Shown here: in pieces, positions 6,642-14,036 of the stretch | How the letters are laid out: every line of letters starts with the position of its first letter | Position numbering within the stretch: the first letter of the stretch is position 1 | Assembly (NCBI GenBank): GCA_021157815.1 | Contig: JAGGVT010000185.1 | Span: forward strand, 1-14,036 | DNA length: 14,036 nt | From: a bacterium | Lineage (GTDB): Bacteria; JAJVIF01; JAGGVT01 | Direction of reading: 5' to 3' | The notes under the pieces: generated by a model | The model's database searches: none | Told to the model about the DNA's origin: nothing | Seen by the model: only the letters and a program-made list of their open reading frames with translations | Made by a program: the position numbers and the translations under genes

Positions 6642-9276
6642 TATCGGGTGTAAGATATTTATCGCGCACTCGCAGGATGTCGTCGAGGGTGGCATCGTAC
6701 CATTCATCGATTGGGTCATACTCGATATCTTTACCATTGTACAGATTCAGCCCCATGTAGTATGCCTGATTCATGCGCTTTGCACGATAGCGGAACATCT
6801 GCGCCGTTTTCGAATTAACTGCCAGTTCCATGTCGCGCTGGGATATTTCCATAGATTTGCACATGCCAAGTACATCACGGATTCCTTTTTTTGCTTTATC
6901 GATGTTTTCAGGGCCTGTTCCCATTGCGAGGTAGAAATAACCATCGCTGTCATCAAGATTGAATGATGCGCCAACCGAATATGCCAGCCCCTGGCGTTCT
7001 CGCAGTTCAAATGCCACTTCCTTGCTGACAATCGAACCCAGCGCTCTTAGTGGGATTCTGTCTTTTTCGGGAACGTTATTGACTGGATATCCGAAAATGA
7101 TATAGCTCTGAGGACCGCCTGCTTCAATCTGAATGTCATCAGAAGGCTTTCCTGAATATTTAGTAGCCGGGAATTTTGATTTTACCCTGGCAAACTCCAT
7201 CCCTCCGAAAGCATCCTTAATTTTCTTCATTACTTCTTCGCTGTCGATGCTTGTAGTTACTGTAAGGATTATATTATCCGGCGCGAAGAATATCTTTCTG
7301 AAATCGTGGATGTCTTCAAGCGTGATGCTGTTTACAGTTTCCATTGTACCCATGATTGGGCGTGTCAGAGACGAATCTCCCATTACAGTATTTTTAAAGG
7401 CTTTTTTCGCTTTCGTTCTCGCGCTTCCATGTTTTGGGCCAAGAGAGTGAATCATTCCGGTACGTGATGATTCAAGGATATCCTCGGTTATGCCATCGTT
7501 TACGATAATTCCAGCCGCGAAATCGATGCTTTCATCCCAGAACATGTCAAGGCCGTTGATTCGAACATAGCTGTATTCGGGATCAAGGCAGTAATCATCA
7601 AAAGGAATATAGGAATAGTCGTTGGTTTTAATATCGATACCAAGCTTGCTCATTTTCATTTGGATATCATCCGCGCTCATTTCAGGCGTGCCTTTTGTGA
7701 TTGTTCTGTGTAAGAGATCAGCAATTCCATCCTTGCCTTTAGGCTCGAGGTAACATCGATTTTTATAAAGGAAATGCATTCCGAAAACTTCACTTGAATT
7801 GTCCTGCTTGATTGCGACTGTTAATCCATTTGGAAGAACTTCCTTTGTCCATTTGGCGTCAAACGCTTTTTCTGACAAGCCGCCAGCGGGAAAAGGCTTT
7901 GAAATGTATGTTTGAAAGCTCGGGGAAAGCAGATATTTTTTCCTTACTGAGTCGATGTCATCGGTGGTAACGCTTTCAACCTTGCCGCGTTTTTGGTCAA
8001 TGTAATCCCATCCCCAGTTTGTGGCATCCGCGAGAACGTACAGTCCGAAAATCATCATGTTATCAAGCATCTTGATTTCATTTGCGATAGTGCTGATTTT
8101 AACGCCATCAAGTTTATCCTGTGATGTTTTAGCAATTCCCACATTCTGAATAGCATCCATGATGTGCTCTTCAGTTTCATCATCCGTTAATGAACCTGGG
8201 ATTTTGCCTGAAATAATCAGACGGCATCCGGGTTTGTATGTAATATGCTCAATCGAAACCTGAATTGGGTCGGATGGATTTATTTTTTTTAAGTATGAAT
8301 TCAATTCATCCTGAAGAAGATCAACCATAATCATGAATGGAATGCCGTCATCATCTGTGGGAATAGGAGCGTTAAGAATAATGCTGATATCCCGTGCGGC
8401 TTTGGGAACGTAATCTATCATCCGTTCGTGTTTTGTTATGGGTGGAAGGATGACATCATCGATTTGAATATCATTAGGCTGCGCCTTGCCATAGTACTTT
8501 TTAATGAGTTCAAGCATCTCGCCCGGATTGAAATCACCAGCTACAACCATTATCATGTTGTTCGGCACATACCACTTTCGCCAGTAGTTGCGAATATCAT
8601 CCGCATCCAGTTTGTTGATGCCGTCAACGGTGCCAAGAACCGTTTTTTCAAACGGCGTTCCGCCGTATATCCAATTACAAAAATTCGCTTTTACAGCGTA
8701 AGCGGGACTTTCCATGCTGCCGCGTATTTCCTCCGATACAATCCCCATCTCCTTTTTCACTTTTTCAGGGCTGATAACCGAATTGAAAAGCATGTCGCTT
8801 TGGATATCCATTCCGGTTTCGATGTTTTTCGATGGAATCGTAATCATGAACGCGGTGTAATCCTTGCGTGTGTAGGCGTTGTTGTAGCCGCCAATCAGGT
8901 CCATCTCATCATAGAGTTCCTGTTGAGTTCGTTTTGTGGTTCCGTTGAACAGCATATGCTCAAGAAAATGCGTGATTCCGTTGTGGCGGTAATCCTCAGT
9001 CGCGGACCCCGCTTTTATGGCGACAAACACAGTAATAAGCGGTGTGGCGTGATTTTCAATCATTACCACCTTAAGGCCATTATCCAGGCGCATCGTTATC
9101 GCGTTGTATGTGGAATCATACGCAGATGCCTCTGCTACGGGAATTTTTGCAGGCGTTGATGCCTCCGGTTTCATCATCATGCCCGGATGCGCTGATGCGC
9201 CTGTCAAGAAGAAGCAAATATGAACGGCAATTGCGAGTATTGCCAGTTTTCCAATCAAACTTGATTTAACAGCCAT
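6616..9276 (-). CDS. Exported two-domain M16 (insulinase/pitrilysin family) zinc peptidase
   Basis: The 886-residue protein has a signal peptide at 1-29 (ASA cleavage) and two M16 halves. The first half carries the inverted zinc motif HFLEH (103-107) and the third zinc ligand at E183, 76 residues later, in SEEIRG. The second half has lost the motif (DLLHR at 519-524) but keeps the R-x6-Y pair at R759/Y766 in RERQGLAY, which lines the active site from the non-catalytic half. This is the usual arrangement of single-chain M16 enzymes, which enclose and cleave short peptides. It probably acts in the periplasm. The ATG at 9276 has GAGGT six bases upstream. The gene converges on the isomerase and its final codons are part of the 44-bp duplication. 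The exact substrate is unknown. Confidence 0.93.
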   Translation of the reverse strand: MAVKSSLIGKLAILAIAVHICFFLTGASAHPGMMMKPEASTPAKIPVAEASAYDSTYNAITMRLDNGLKVVMIENHATPLITVFVAIKAGSATEDYRHNGITHFLEHMLFNGTTKRTQQELYDEMDLIGGYNNAYTRKDYTAFMITIPSKNIETGMDIQSDMLFNSVISPEKVKKEMGIVSEEIRGSMESPAYAVKANFCNWIYGGTPFEKTVLGTVDGINKLDADDIRNYWRKWYVPNNMIMVVAGDFNPGEMLELIKKYYGKAQPNDIQIDDVILPPITKHERMIDYVPKAARDISIILNAPIPTDDDGIPFMIMVDLLQDELNSYLKKINPSDPIQVSIEHITYKPGCRLIISGKIPGSLTDDETEEHIMDAIQNVGIAKTSQDKLDGVKISTIANEIKMLDNMMIFGLYVLADATNWGWDYIDQKRGKVESVTTDDIDSVRKKYLLSPSFQTYISKPFPAGGLSEKAFDAKWTKEVLPNGLTVAIKQDNSSEVFGMHFLYKNRCYLEPKGKDGIADLLHRTITKGTPEMSADDIQMKMSKLGIDIKTNDYSYIPFDDYCLDPEYSYVRINGLDMFWDESIDFAAGIIVNDGITEDILESSRTGMIHSLGPKHGSARTKAKKAFKNTVMGDSSLTRPIMGTMETVNSITLEDIHDFRKIFFAPDNIILTVTTSIDSEEVMKKIKDAFGGMEFARVKSKFPATKYSGKPSDDIQIEAGGPQSYIIFGYPVNNVPEKDRIPLRALGSIVSKEVAFELRERQGLAYSVGASFNLDDSDGYFYLAMGTGPENIDKAKKGIRDVLGMCKSMEISQRDMELAVNSKTAQMFRYRAKRMNQAYYMGLNLYNGKDIEYDPIDEWYDATLDDILRVRDKYLTPDKGFFVIAK

Positions 9277-9322
9277 TTTTTACCTCGTGGTTTTTCATTT
9301 GAAGACCTTAAAATTAAATTCA

Positions 9323-9531
9323 CTTTGTAACCCGGCGTCCCCTCGCCGGGATTTCCAGCCATACCCCGGGAAAGGATTCCCGGGTTACAAGCTGTTTCTC
9401 TTTTTTTTCAGAGGTCTCTTTTGATAACTTTGTAACCTGGCGTCCCCTCGCCGGGATTTCCAGCCATACCCCGGGAAAGGGATCCCGGGTTACAAGCTGT
9501 TTCTCCTTATTTCAGAGGTCTCTGTTGATAA
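9323..9531 (+). repeat. Tandem pair of about 105-bp GTAA-type palindromic elements
   Basis: Unit 1 (9323-9427) and unit 2 (9428-9531) are nearly identical and head to tail. Each is bounded by TTGTAACCCGG (CCTGG in unit 2) and CCGGGTTACAA and contains two hairpins. In unit 1 these are CCCGGCG-TCCCCT-CGCCGGG (9331-9350) and CCCGGGAA-AGGA-TTCCCGGG (9365-9384). Read on opposite strands, both hairpins start with GTAA, so each unit is itself an inverted REP-like pair. A 3' tail of T-rich tract plus CAGAGGTCTCT follows, shared with the element at 3679-3740. The repeats fill the gap between the divergent M16 and mutase genes. No ORF of note lies there. Confidence 0.9.
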
Positions 9532-9601
9532 TATTAATTGATACAAATAAATATATCCCCCTGAATTTCAGGAATTATATCATAACTAAAAATAATCCAA
9601 G

Positions 9602-9631
9602 TTGCCAAGATGTTGTCAAATCGGATAGAAT
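9602..9631 (+). promoter_or_regulatory. Probable sigma70 promoter for the mutase subunit gene
   Basis: TTGCCA (9602-9607) and TAGAAT (9626-9631) are 18 bp apart, each one base away from consensus, in an AT-rich stretch. A TATAAC at 9631-9636 offers an alternative -10. The distance to the ATG at 9714 gives a leader of about 75 bases. Confidence 0.5.
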
Positions 9632-9713
9632 ATAACAGGCAGGTTATCTGACACATGCAAATTATGCATTGCGTAATAATAGAAAGTGAAATTTATAACT
9701 TGCGGAGGCAATA

Positions 9714-10130
9714 ATGGAAAACAAGATACGAGTTGTGGTTGCGAAACCCGGTTTGGATGGCCATGACAGGGGAGCAAAGGTTGTTGCCCGCGCTCTTCGC
9801 GATGCTGGCATGGAGGTAATATACACCGGATTGAGGCAGACTCCTGAGCAGATAGTTCAAACGGCGTTGCAGGAGGATGCCGATGTTATAGCTATTTCGA
9901 TTCTTTCAGGCGCCCATATGGCCTTGATTCCTAAAATAATTGAATTGTTGAAAAAAGAGGAAGCTGAGGACATAATCGTACTTGGCGGCGGAATTATACC
10001 TGAGGAAGACCGGGATAAGCTTCTGGATGCAGGCGTTTACTCAATTATGGGACCCGGCACAGATACACGGGACATTGCCAGAATAATCAAGGATGCGGTA
10101 AAAGAAAGGGGAGAAAAAATCGCCAGTTAG
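9714..10130 (+). CDS. Stand-alone methylmalonyl-CoA mutase B12-binding (small) subunit
   Basis: The 138-residue protein is a complete cobalamin-binding Rossmann domain. DGHDRG at 15-20 is the D-x-H-x-x-G motif whose His17 coordinates cobalt; SILSG (62-66) and GGGI (91-94) contact the nucleotide tail. The [18 protein letters not shown] run is typical of the C-terminal domain of methylmalonyl-CoA mutase. In split mutases this chain pairs with a TIM-barrel catalytic chain that isomerises methylmalonyl-CoA to succinyl-CoA; related isobutyryl-CoA or ethylmalonyl-CoA mutases use very similar domains, so the substrate is not certain. No catalytic chain, epimerase or MeaB-type GTPase is in the window. 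The ATG at 9714 has GGAGG five bases upstream. A terminator-like hairpin separates it from the next gene. Confidence 0.9.
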   Translation: MENKIRVVVAKPGLDGHDRGAKVVARALRDAGMEVIYTGLRQTPEQIVQTALQEDADVIAISILSGAHMALIPKIIELLKKEEAEDIIVLGGGIIPEEDRDKLLDAGVYSIMGPGTDTRDIARIIKDAVKERGEKIAS

Positions 10131-10164
10131 ATTATAATCATCTCTGGATTTACAAAAGCTCTTT

Positions 10165-10196
10165 CCCATCCGTTTATGGGTGGTTTTTTATTTTTT
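10165..10196 (+). terminator. Short intrinsic terminator after the mutase subunit gene
   Basis: CCCAT (10165-10169) and ATGGG (10176-10180) form a 5-bp stem with a 6-base loop, followed by TGG and two T6 tracts split by one A. The stem is short but the U-rich tract is strong. It would partly or wholly uncouple the aminotransferase from the mutase gene. The aminotransferase start is only 25 bases further on, so read-through may still occur. Confidence 0.6.
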
Positions 10197-10221
10197 ACTT
10201 TTCAGGCTTTGAGGTAGTCCG

Positions 10222-11400
10222 ATGAAATTTGCAGACAGACAAGAGAGACTGGGAACTGAGACAGCTTTTGAGGTTCTCGCGCGCGCCAAACAACTAGAGG
10301 CAAAGGGCATGGATGTTGTGCATTTGGAAATCGGCGAGCCTGATTTTGATACAGCTCCGCATATCGTGCAAGCCGCTATCAAAGCTCTTGTTGACGGGCA
10401 CACCCATTATGTTCCAACAGCCGGAATACCTGAAGTTCGCGAATGTTTCGCAGACTACATCACGAAAACAAGAAAGATAAAATACACCCCGGATGAAATT
10501 GTAATAACGCCGGGAGCAAAACCGATAATCACTCTAAGCCTCTACGCAATAGTAAATCGCGATGATGAGGTCCTTTATCCTGATCCCGGATATCCAATTT
10601 ATGGTTCAGTTATAAACTACATCGGGGCAAAACCGGTTCCGTACACTCTCAAAGATGACTTTGATTTCAGGATTGACTTTGACGAGTTAAGAAGCCTGAT
10701 TACCAAGAAAACCCGCCTTATAATCATTAACTCACCACACAATCCGACAGGCGGCATCCTTACGAAGGAAGATCTTAAACAACTTGCGGAAATCGCGGTT
10801 TCCAACGATCTTTGGGTTCTTGCCGATGAAGTTTACTGCCACATACTTTATGACGGCAGGAAACATCAATCGATTTCGCGTTATAACGACATGAAGGAAA
10901 GAACAATAATAGTGGATGGGCATTCCAAGACGTACGCCATGACAGGATGGCGGCTTGGATTCGGAGCCATGCCGGTTGAACTCGCCAAACATATTACAAA
11001 GCTCTGCACTAATTTCAATTCATGCACTGCCGGATTTGTTCAGCTGGCAGGAAAAGTTGCAATCGAAAGTTCTCAGGATTGCGTTCGCGATATGGTTTCA
11101 AAATTCACGGGACGCCGTCGGTTAATAATCGCAGAACTGGCTGATATTGAGGGAATCACGTGCCGTGTTCCCAAAGGAGCATTTTACGCTTTTCCGAATA
11201 TCAGTGAATTTGGTTTGTCATCATTAGAAATGCAGGATTACCTTCTTGATAAATACGGATTGGCTACGCTTGCCGGAACAAGTTTTGGAAAGGAAGGAGA
11301 GGGATTTATCCGTCTGAGCTATGCCAACTCACCGGCAAATATAAACAAAGCGATGAAAAAACTTCGCGTTGGCCTTGAAAATCTTCGCAACAAAAAATAA
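10222..11400 (+). CDS. PLP-dependent class I/II aminotransferase (aspartate aminotransferase-like)
   Basis: The 392-residue protein has the fold-type I aminotransferase motifs in order: GEPDF (38-42), NSPHNPTGG with PLP-contacting N174, DEVY (202-205), the Schiff-base lysine K236 in SKTYAMTGWRLG, and the carboxylate-binding R364 in FIRLSYA. It transfers amino groups between an amino acid and a 2-oxo acid in the cytoplasm, most likely with glutamate/2-oxoglutarate as one pair. The sequence is of the broad aspartate/aromatic/alanine group (subfamily I-gamma style), and I cannot decide the preferred amino acid. The length is normal. The ATG at 10222 has GAGG seven bases upstream. It converges on the M1-like peptidase gene, with a REP pair between them. 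Confidence 0.93.
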   Translation: MKFADRQERLGTETAFEVLARAKQLEAKGMDVVHLEIGEPDFDTAPHIVQAAIKALVDGHTHYVPTAGIPEVRECFADYITKTRKIKYTPDEIVITPGAKPIITLSLYAIVNRDDEVLYPDPGYPIYGSVINYIGAKPVPYTLKDDFDFRIDFDELRSLITKKTRLIIINSPHNPTGGILTKEDLKQLAEIAVSNDLWVLADEVYCHILYDGRKHQSISRYNDMKERTIIVDGHSKTYAMTGWRLGFGAMPVELAKHITKLCTNFNSCTAGFVQLAGKVAIESSQDCVRDMVSKFTGRRRLIIAELADIEGITCRVPKGAFYAFPNISEFGLSSLEMQDYLLDKYGLATLAGTSFGKEGEGFIRLSYANSPANINKAMKKLRVGLENLRNKK

Positions 11401-11456
11401 CAGATGAATAGTCCTTTATGGTGCGGGTTTCCAGTAGCTGTTGAAAAAGCGCTAAT

Positions 11457-11542
11457 GTAGGGGCGAACCTTGTGTTCGCCCAGAAGGTTAGGCATAAATA
11501 CAGGGCGATCCACTAGTGGGCGAACACAAGGTTCGCCCCTAC
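11457..11542. repeat. Perfect 25-bp inverted repeat pair (GTAG-type REP pair)
   Basis: The arms at 11457-11481 and 11518-11542 are perfect reverse complements, 36 bases apart. Each arm reads GTAG followed by its own hairpin, GGGCGAAC-CTTGT-GTTCGCCC, so the pair is two complete singlets head to head. Elements with this GGGGCGAACCTTGTGTTCGC core occur as intergenic repeats in many unrelated bacterial genomes. A perfect CCACTAGTGG palindrome spans the loop edge at 11510-11519. It sits between the convergent aminotransferase and M1-like genes, 56 and 25 bases from their stops, and may serve as a transcription barrier for both. Confidence 0.92.
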
Positions 11543-11567
11543 GTTGGATGTTTATTTTATGAAACTG

Positions 11568-13757
11568 TTATCCCAACTTATAAACCAGGCTATTTTCAAT
11601 TGCCCATTTTTTCTTGTCTATCGCGTTGCCGTCCTCGTATATGACATACGAGTGCAGTCTGTAGTGGAAAATTAAACTAGCCTTGGATACCGCCTGCGGT
11701 GAGTTGCCGAAATAGAACGTTACGAAATTATCTTCGTTAAACGGGTTTCTAACAGTTACCAACGCGGATGCTCCCGCACCCAAACACTCATTGCCATCCA
11801 ACTCAAAACGGTCGTGATTCAGATAAACCGCACCATCGGTTTGATCAGCGATTTTCTTCGCAACCGAATTATATCTGGATGCTCCAAGGCAGATAATCGA
11901 TGATGATTTTAAATCGTCATCTGTAACCTGGTAATCACGCTTTATTTCAGCCTTGATTCCGCTTTCAATCATTGATTCAGCAAGCTCCTCATACATTTTC
12001 TTTACATTGGTGCTTTTTGTTCCGCCAGAGCTCCTGCCATGGCCATGACCTGCAAAGATCTCAATCAAATCGTCCTCTCCTCCACTGGGTAGAATTATCA
12101 GAATTTGCTCCGACTTGATTGTAGTATTAAGGCAAGGCGCTATTTCCCTTCCGACAAGTTCACGGAAAACATAATAATCCGGGTCTAGTTCAATTGATGT
12201 CACTTTTGCGGGTATGAGATAATCGAATCCGGTTGATTTTTCTTTTATCTCAACAACATCCTTGATATCACCTTCCGGCGTGCTGATTAAAAAGGGCACA
12301 ACCAGATGATACAAATCGCCATCCTGAACGATATTGAATTTGATATGGTTGCCATCACTGCCTGAATACTGCCCTATTGAATCACATTTCAGTTTTGGCG
12401 TTCCTGTGTAATCGAGCCAGGTGTGGAAATACTGTTTCAAGTCTTTTCCGCTGACCTCTTCGAATACTTCACGGAAATCATCCCAAGTAGATAGCTTTGC
12501 TCCATGCTTAACAACTATTTTCTTCAGAGCTTTAAAATATAGCTCATCCCCAAGCATTTGTTGGAGCATTCTGAAAATCGCGCTTGCTTTACCATAGCCA
12601 ATATTTCCATCGGTCTCAGTGAACTTTGATCTGAATTTCCTGACAGGATATTCATCTTCTTTAACGACCTGCAGTGTGTATTTGAGCATGTCGGTATAGC
12701 GAAACTCTCGCGCTTCTTCATCAAGGCCTTTTATGATACTCCAGTAGTAATTGGTTGAATTGTAGGTGATGCCCTCGCACCAGTTGCCCTGATTCCAATC
12801 CGGGACAACATAATTCCCCCACCAGCAGTGAACGAGTTCATGTCCCAGCGAACCCTGAAGTGTCGCAAAAGGCATTCGTATTACTCTTTTTCCAAGAAGC
12901 GTAAATCCCGGCATACCATAACCGGTAGTGAAGAAATTCTCCACGACATCGAACCTTGAATATTTGTATTCACCGAACAGCTCGATATACGCTGGAAGGT
13001 ATTCCTCCAGTTTGTCCAGAAAGGAATCTGATAGCGCCTCATTATCCTCATAGAAATATGTGCTGCAGTCCACACCGGCAATTTTCCTTGTTCTTTTATA
13101 ATATTCGCTGGCGACTAGCACGCATGAGTCGAACATGATATCGCATTTCCATTCGCTTGTACGCTCATCTCCAACAATTTCCCTTTTCAGTAAATCTCCC
13201 TGCGTTACCGAATACCACGTTTTGGGAACACTGGATTCAATGTGAAAAGTCGCCATCGCGTTTGCAGTATCGGGATACCATCCGGACGAGGAGCATAGAA
13301 ATACGCCATCGGATGATATAATGCCGCTTGTCTGGTCACCTCTGACATGAATCAACGTTTTTCCCGATTCAATGGGGTCGCTAATTTCACCCTCGTATGC
13401 AATTGTGAATTTAGTCGCGCCGTCAGGGAGATTAACCTTTACGGTCATGAATCTGTAAGTCCATCCGGTCTCGCCAGCTTCAGCGCCCTCGTAAGGTCCC
13501 GTTTCGTAACTTATCTCATGGTTATTGCATTTAACATCTGTAATCACAAGATTTGTATTCAACGTGAACGCGAAAACTCCATTGGGAGAATCCGAAAGCG
13601 TAACCTCATCCACCGCTGAAAGAGATTGCGTATCCGGCATGATTTGAATCTTCAAATAATGGCCTGTGATATCGACTGTATTAGTCGAGGATTCCGAATC
13701 AGACCATGCTGGCACGATAAGAATAATCGCAATTATAAGAGCGGATAAATATCTCAT
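11568..13757 (-). CDS. Exported M1-like (gluzincin) metallopeptidase with extra C-terminal domain
   Basis: The 729-residue protein has a signal peptide at about 1-19 (hydrophobic LSALIIAIILIVPA) and is probably periplasmic. A beta-rich N-terminal domain (about 25-215) precedes the thermolysin-like domain with HELVH at 306-310 (zinc His306, His310, general base Glu307) and the third ligand E328 in GNWCEG, 17 residues later, one fewer than in classical M1 enzymes. Y388 in GYGKASAIFRML matches the catalytic Tyr region. The GxMEN exopeptidase motif is replaced by GYGMPGF (279-285), so N-terminal amine recognition typical of aminopeptidases is doubtful. A C-terminal region (about 455-729) has no recognised match and includes a Gly/His/Ser-rich stretch at 570-580. 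The ATG at 13757 has GGCGG five bases upstream. Confidence 0.9.
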   Translation of the reverse strand: MRYLSALIIAIILIVPAWSDSESSTNTVDITGHYLKIQIMPDTQSLSAVDEVTLSDSPNGVFAFTLNTNLVITDVKCNNHEISYETGPYEGAEAGETGWTYRFMTVKVNLPDGATKFTIAYEGEISDPIESGKTLIHVRGDQTSGIISSDGVFLCSSSGWYPDTANAMATFHIESSVPKTWYSVTQGDLLKREIVGDERTSEWKCDIMFDSCVLVASEYYKRTRKIAGVDCSTYFYEDNEALSDSFLDKLEEYLPAYIELFGEYKYSRFDVVENFFTTGYGMPGFTLLGKRVIRMPFATLQGSLGHELVHCWWGNYVVPDWNQGNWCEGITYNSTNYYWSIIKGLDEEAREFRYTDMLKYTLQVVKEDEYPVRKFRSKFTETDGNIGYGKASAIFRMLQQMLGDELYFKALKKIVVKHGAKLSTWDDFREVFEEVSGKDLKQYFHTWLDYTGTPKLKCDSIGQYSGSDGNHIKFNIVQDGDLYHLVVPFLISTPEGDIKDVVEIKEKSTGFDYLIPAKVTSIELDPDYYVFRELVGREIAPCLNTTIKSEQILIILPSGGEDDLIEIFAGHGHGRSSGGTKSTNVKKMYEELAESMIESGIKAEIKRDYQVTDDDLKSSSIICLGASRYNSVAKKIADQTDGAVYLNHDRFELDGNECLGAGASALVTVRNPFNEDNFVTFYFGNSPQAVSKASLIFHYRLHSYVIYEDGNAIDKKKWAIENSLVYKLG

Positions 13758-13820
13758 GTTTGCCGCCTTTTTCAGGAAATCAGGTAAATGTTTATTTTGT
13801 TTTGTGACGCTTCCTCCCCC

Positions 13821-13853
13821 CCCTTAGTCCCCCCGCGAGCGGGGGGAAATATT
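13821..13853 (+). repeat. Second copy of the C6-GCGAGC-G6 hairpin element
   Basis: This 33-base stretch matches positions 1-33 with two substitutions in the same orientation. It forms the same 7-bp GC hairpin and runs straight into the 38-bp tandem array, whose units share its TTAATCCC start and GCGGGGAAA end. It lies about 65 bp upstream of the M1-like start codon. Confidence 0.85.
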
Positions 13854-13859
13854 TCCCTC

Positions 13860-14036
13860 TTAATCCCAACACGGGCGGGGAAAAGTGTTTTTCACTCTTA
13901 ATCCCAACACGGGCGGGGAAATATGTTTTTCACTCTTAATCCCAACACGGGCGGGGAAATATGTTTTTCATTCTTAATCCCAACACGGGCGGGGAAAAGT
14001 GCTTTTCATTCTTAATCCCAACACGGGCGGGGAAAA
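13860..14036 (+). repeat. 38-bp tandem repeat array, cut by the window edge
   Basis: Four full units (13860, 13898, 13936 and 13974) and a 25-base partial fifth run to the end of the window. Each unit begins TTAATCCCAACACGGGCGGG, followed by an AT-rich half containing GTTTTTCA. Only a few positions differ between units (AAGTG or ATATG, CACTC or CATTC). The unit looks like a decayed version of the GC hairpin just before it that then spread by tandem duplication. The true length is unknown because it continues past the window. Confidence 0.92.

Noticed and set aside
8428-9159. Long open frame of 243 codons on the plus strand inside the M16 gene
   Set aside because: It is antisense to the well-supported M16 coding sequence, covering its zinc-site region, and its translation has no recognisable motif. 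It is rich in His, Arg and Asn as expected for an antisense shadow.
10165-10222. Mutase subunit and aminotransferase as one operon with shared function
   Set aside because: A hairpin with a strong T-rich tract lies between them, so cotranscription is uncertain, and no pathway link between the two is evident.
13860-14036. Regularly spaced repeats that could look like a CRISPR array
   Set aside because: The intervals between the conserved parts are about 14 bases and nearly identical in all units, so they are not spacers. No cas gene is in the window. It is a plain tandem repeat.

Overview
This window comes from a chromosome of a Gram-negative-type bacterium. Three products carry N-terminal signal peptides, which implies export. 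The coding sequence has moderate GC content and the gaps between genes are AT-rich. The gene set is housekeeping and accessory: a bifunctional phosphoglucose/phosphomannose isomerase, a cobalamin-domain mutase subunit, an HD-GYP protein and secreted metallopeptidases. Together with an unusually high load of intergenic palindromic repeats, this resembles genomes of uncultivated anaerobic candidate phyla. I cannot name a phylum from the sequence. No phage, plasmid, transposase, tRNA, rRNA or CRISPR array was found.

Layout. Positions 1-189 hold an inverted pair of REP-like hairpins. Positions 190-3410 are a minus-strand cluster, read right to left: a B12-binding-type radical SAM protein, a two-TM RCK (TrkA-N) channel that overlaps it by 13 bp, and a secreted 308-residue protein with two internal repeats. 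The divergent gap 3411-3864 holds two hairpin elements and a small tandem duplication. Next come two plus-strand genes: a GAF-like/HD-GYP cyclic-di-GMP phosphodiesterase (3865-4899) and, behind a perfect-consensus sigma70 promoter (TTGACA-17-TATAAT) and a leader of about 170 nt, the isomerase (5183-6298). A convergent 886-residue M16 peptidase (6616-9276) follows, and the two gene ends are separated by an insertion flanked by a 44-bp direct repeat. The divergent gap 9277-9713 carries a tandem pair of 105-bp palindromic elements. The plus strand then encodes a stand-alone methylmalonyl-CoA mutase B12 subunit and a class I/II aminotransferase. The latter converges on an exported M1-like peptidase (11568-13757), with a perfect 25-bp inverted repeat between them. 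The window ends in a 38-bp tandem repeat array.

How the parts relate. The genes do not form one obvious pathway. The two exported metallopeptidases and the aminotransferase would suit an organism that lives on peptides and amino acids. The B12 mutase subunit would suit propionyl/methylmalonyl-CoA metabolism, although its catalytic partner is not in the window. The isomerase serves central sugar metabolism and the HD-GYP protein cyclic-di-GMP signalling.

The most distinctive material is between the genes. Nearly every large gap contains a different REP-like hairpin family. Several have a GTAG, GTAA or GGAG tetranucleotide at the hairpin foot and are arranged as head-to-head inverted pairs, the layout known for REP/BIME elements mobilised by RAYT (REP-associated tyrosine transposase) enzymes. 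The 44-bp duplication at the isomerase/M16 junction and the odd selectivity filter of the RCK channel are the two observations I would check first.
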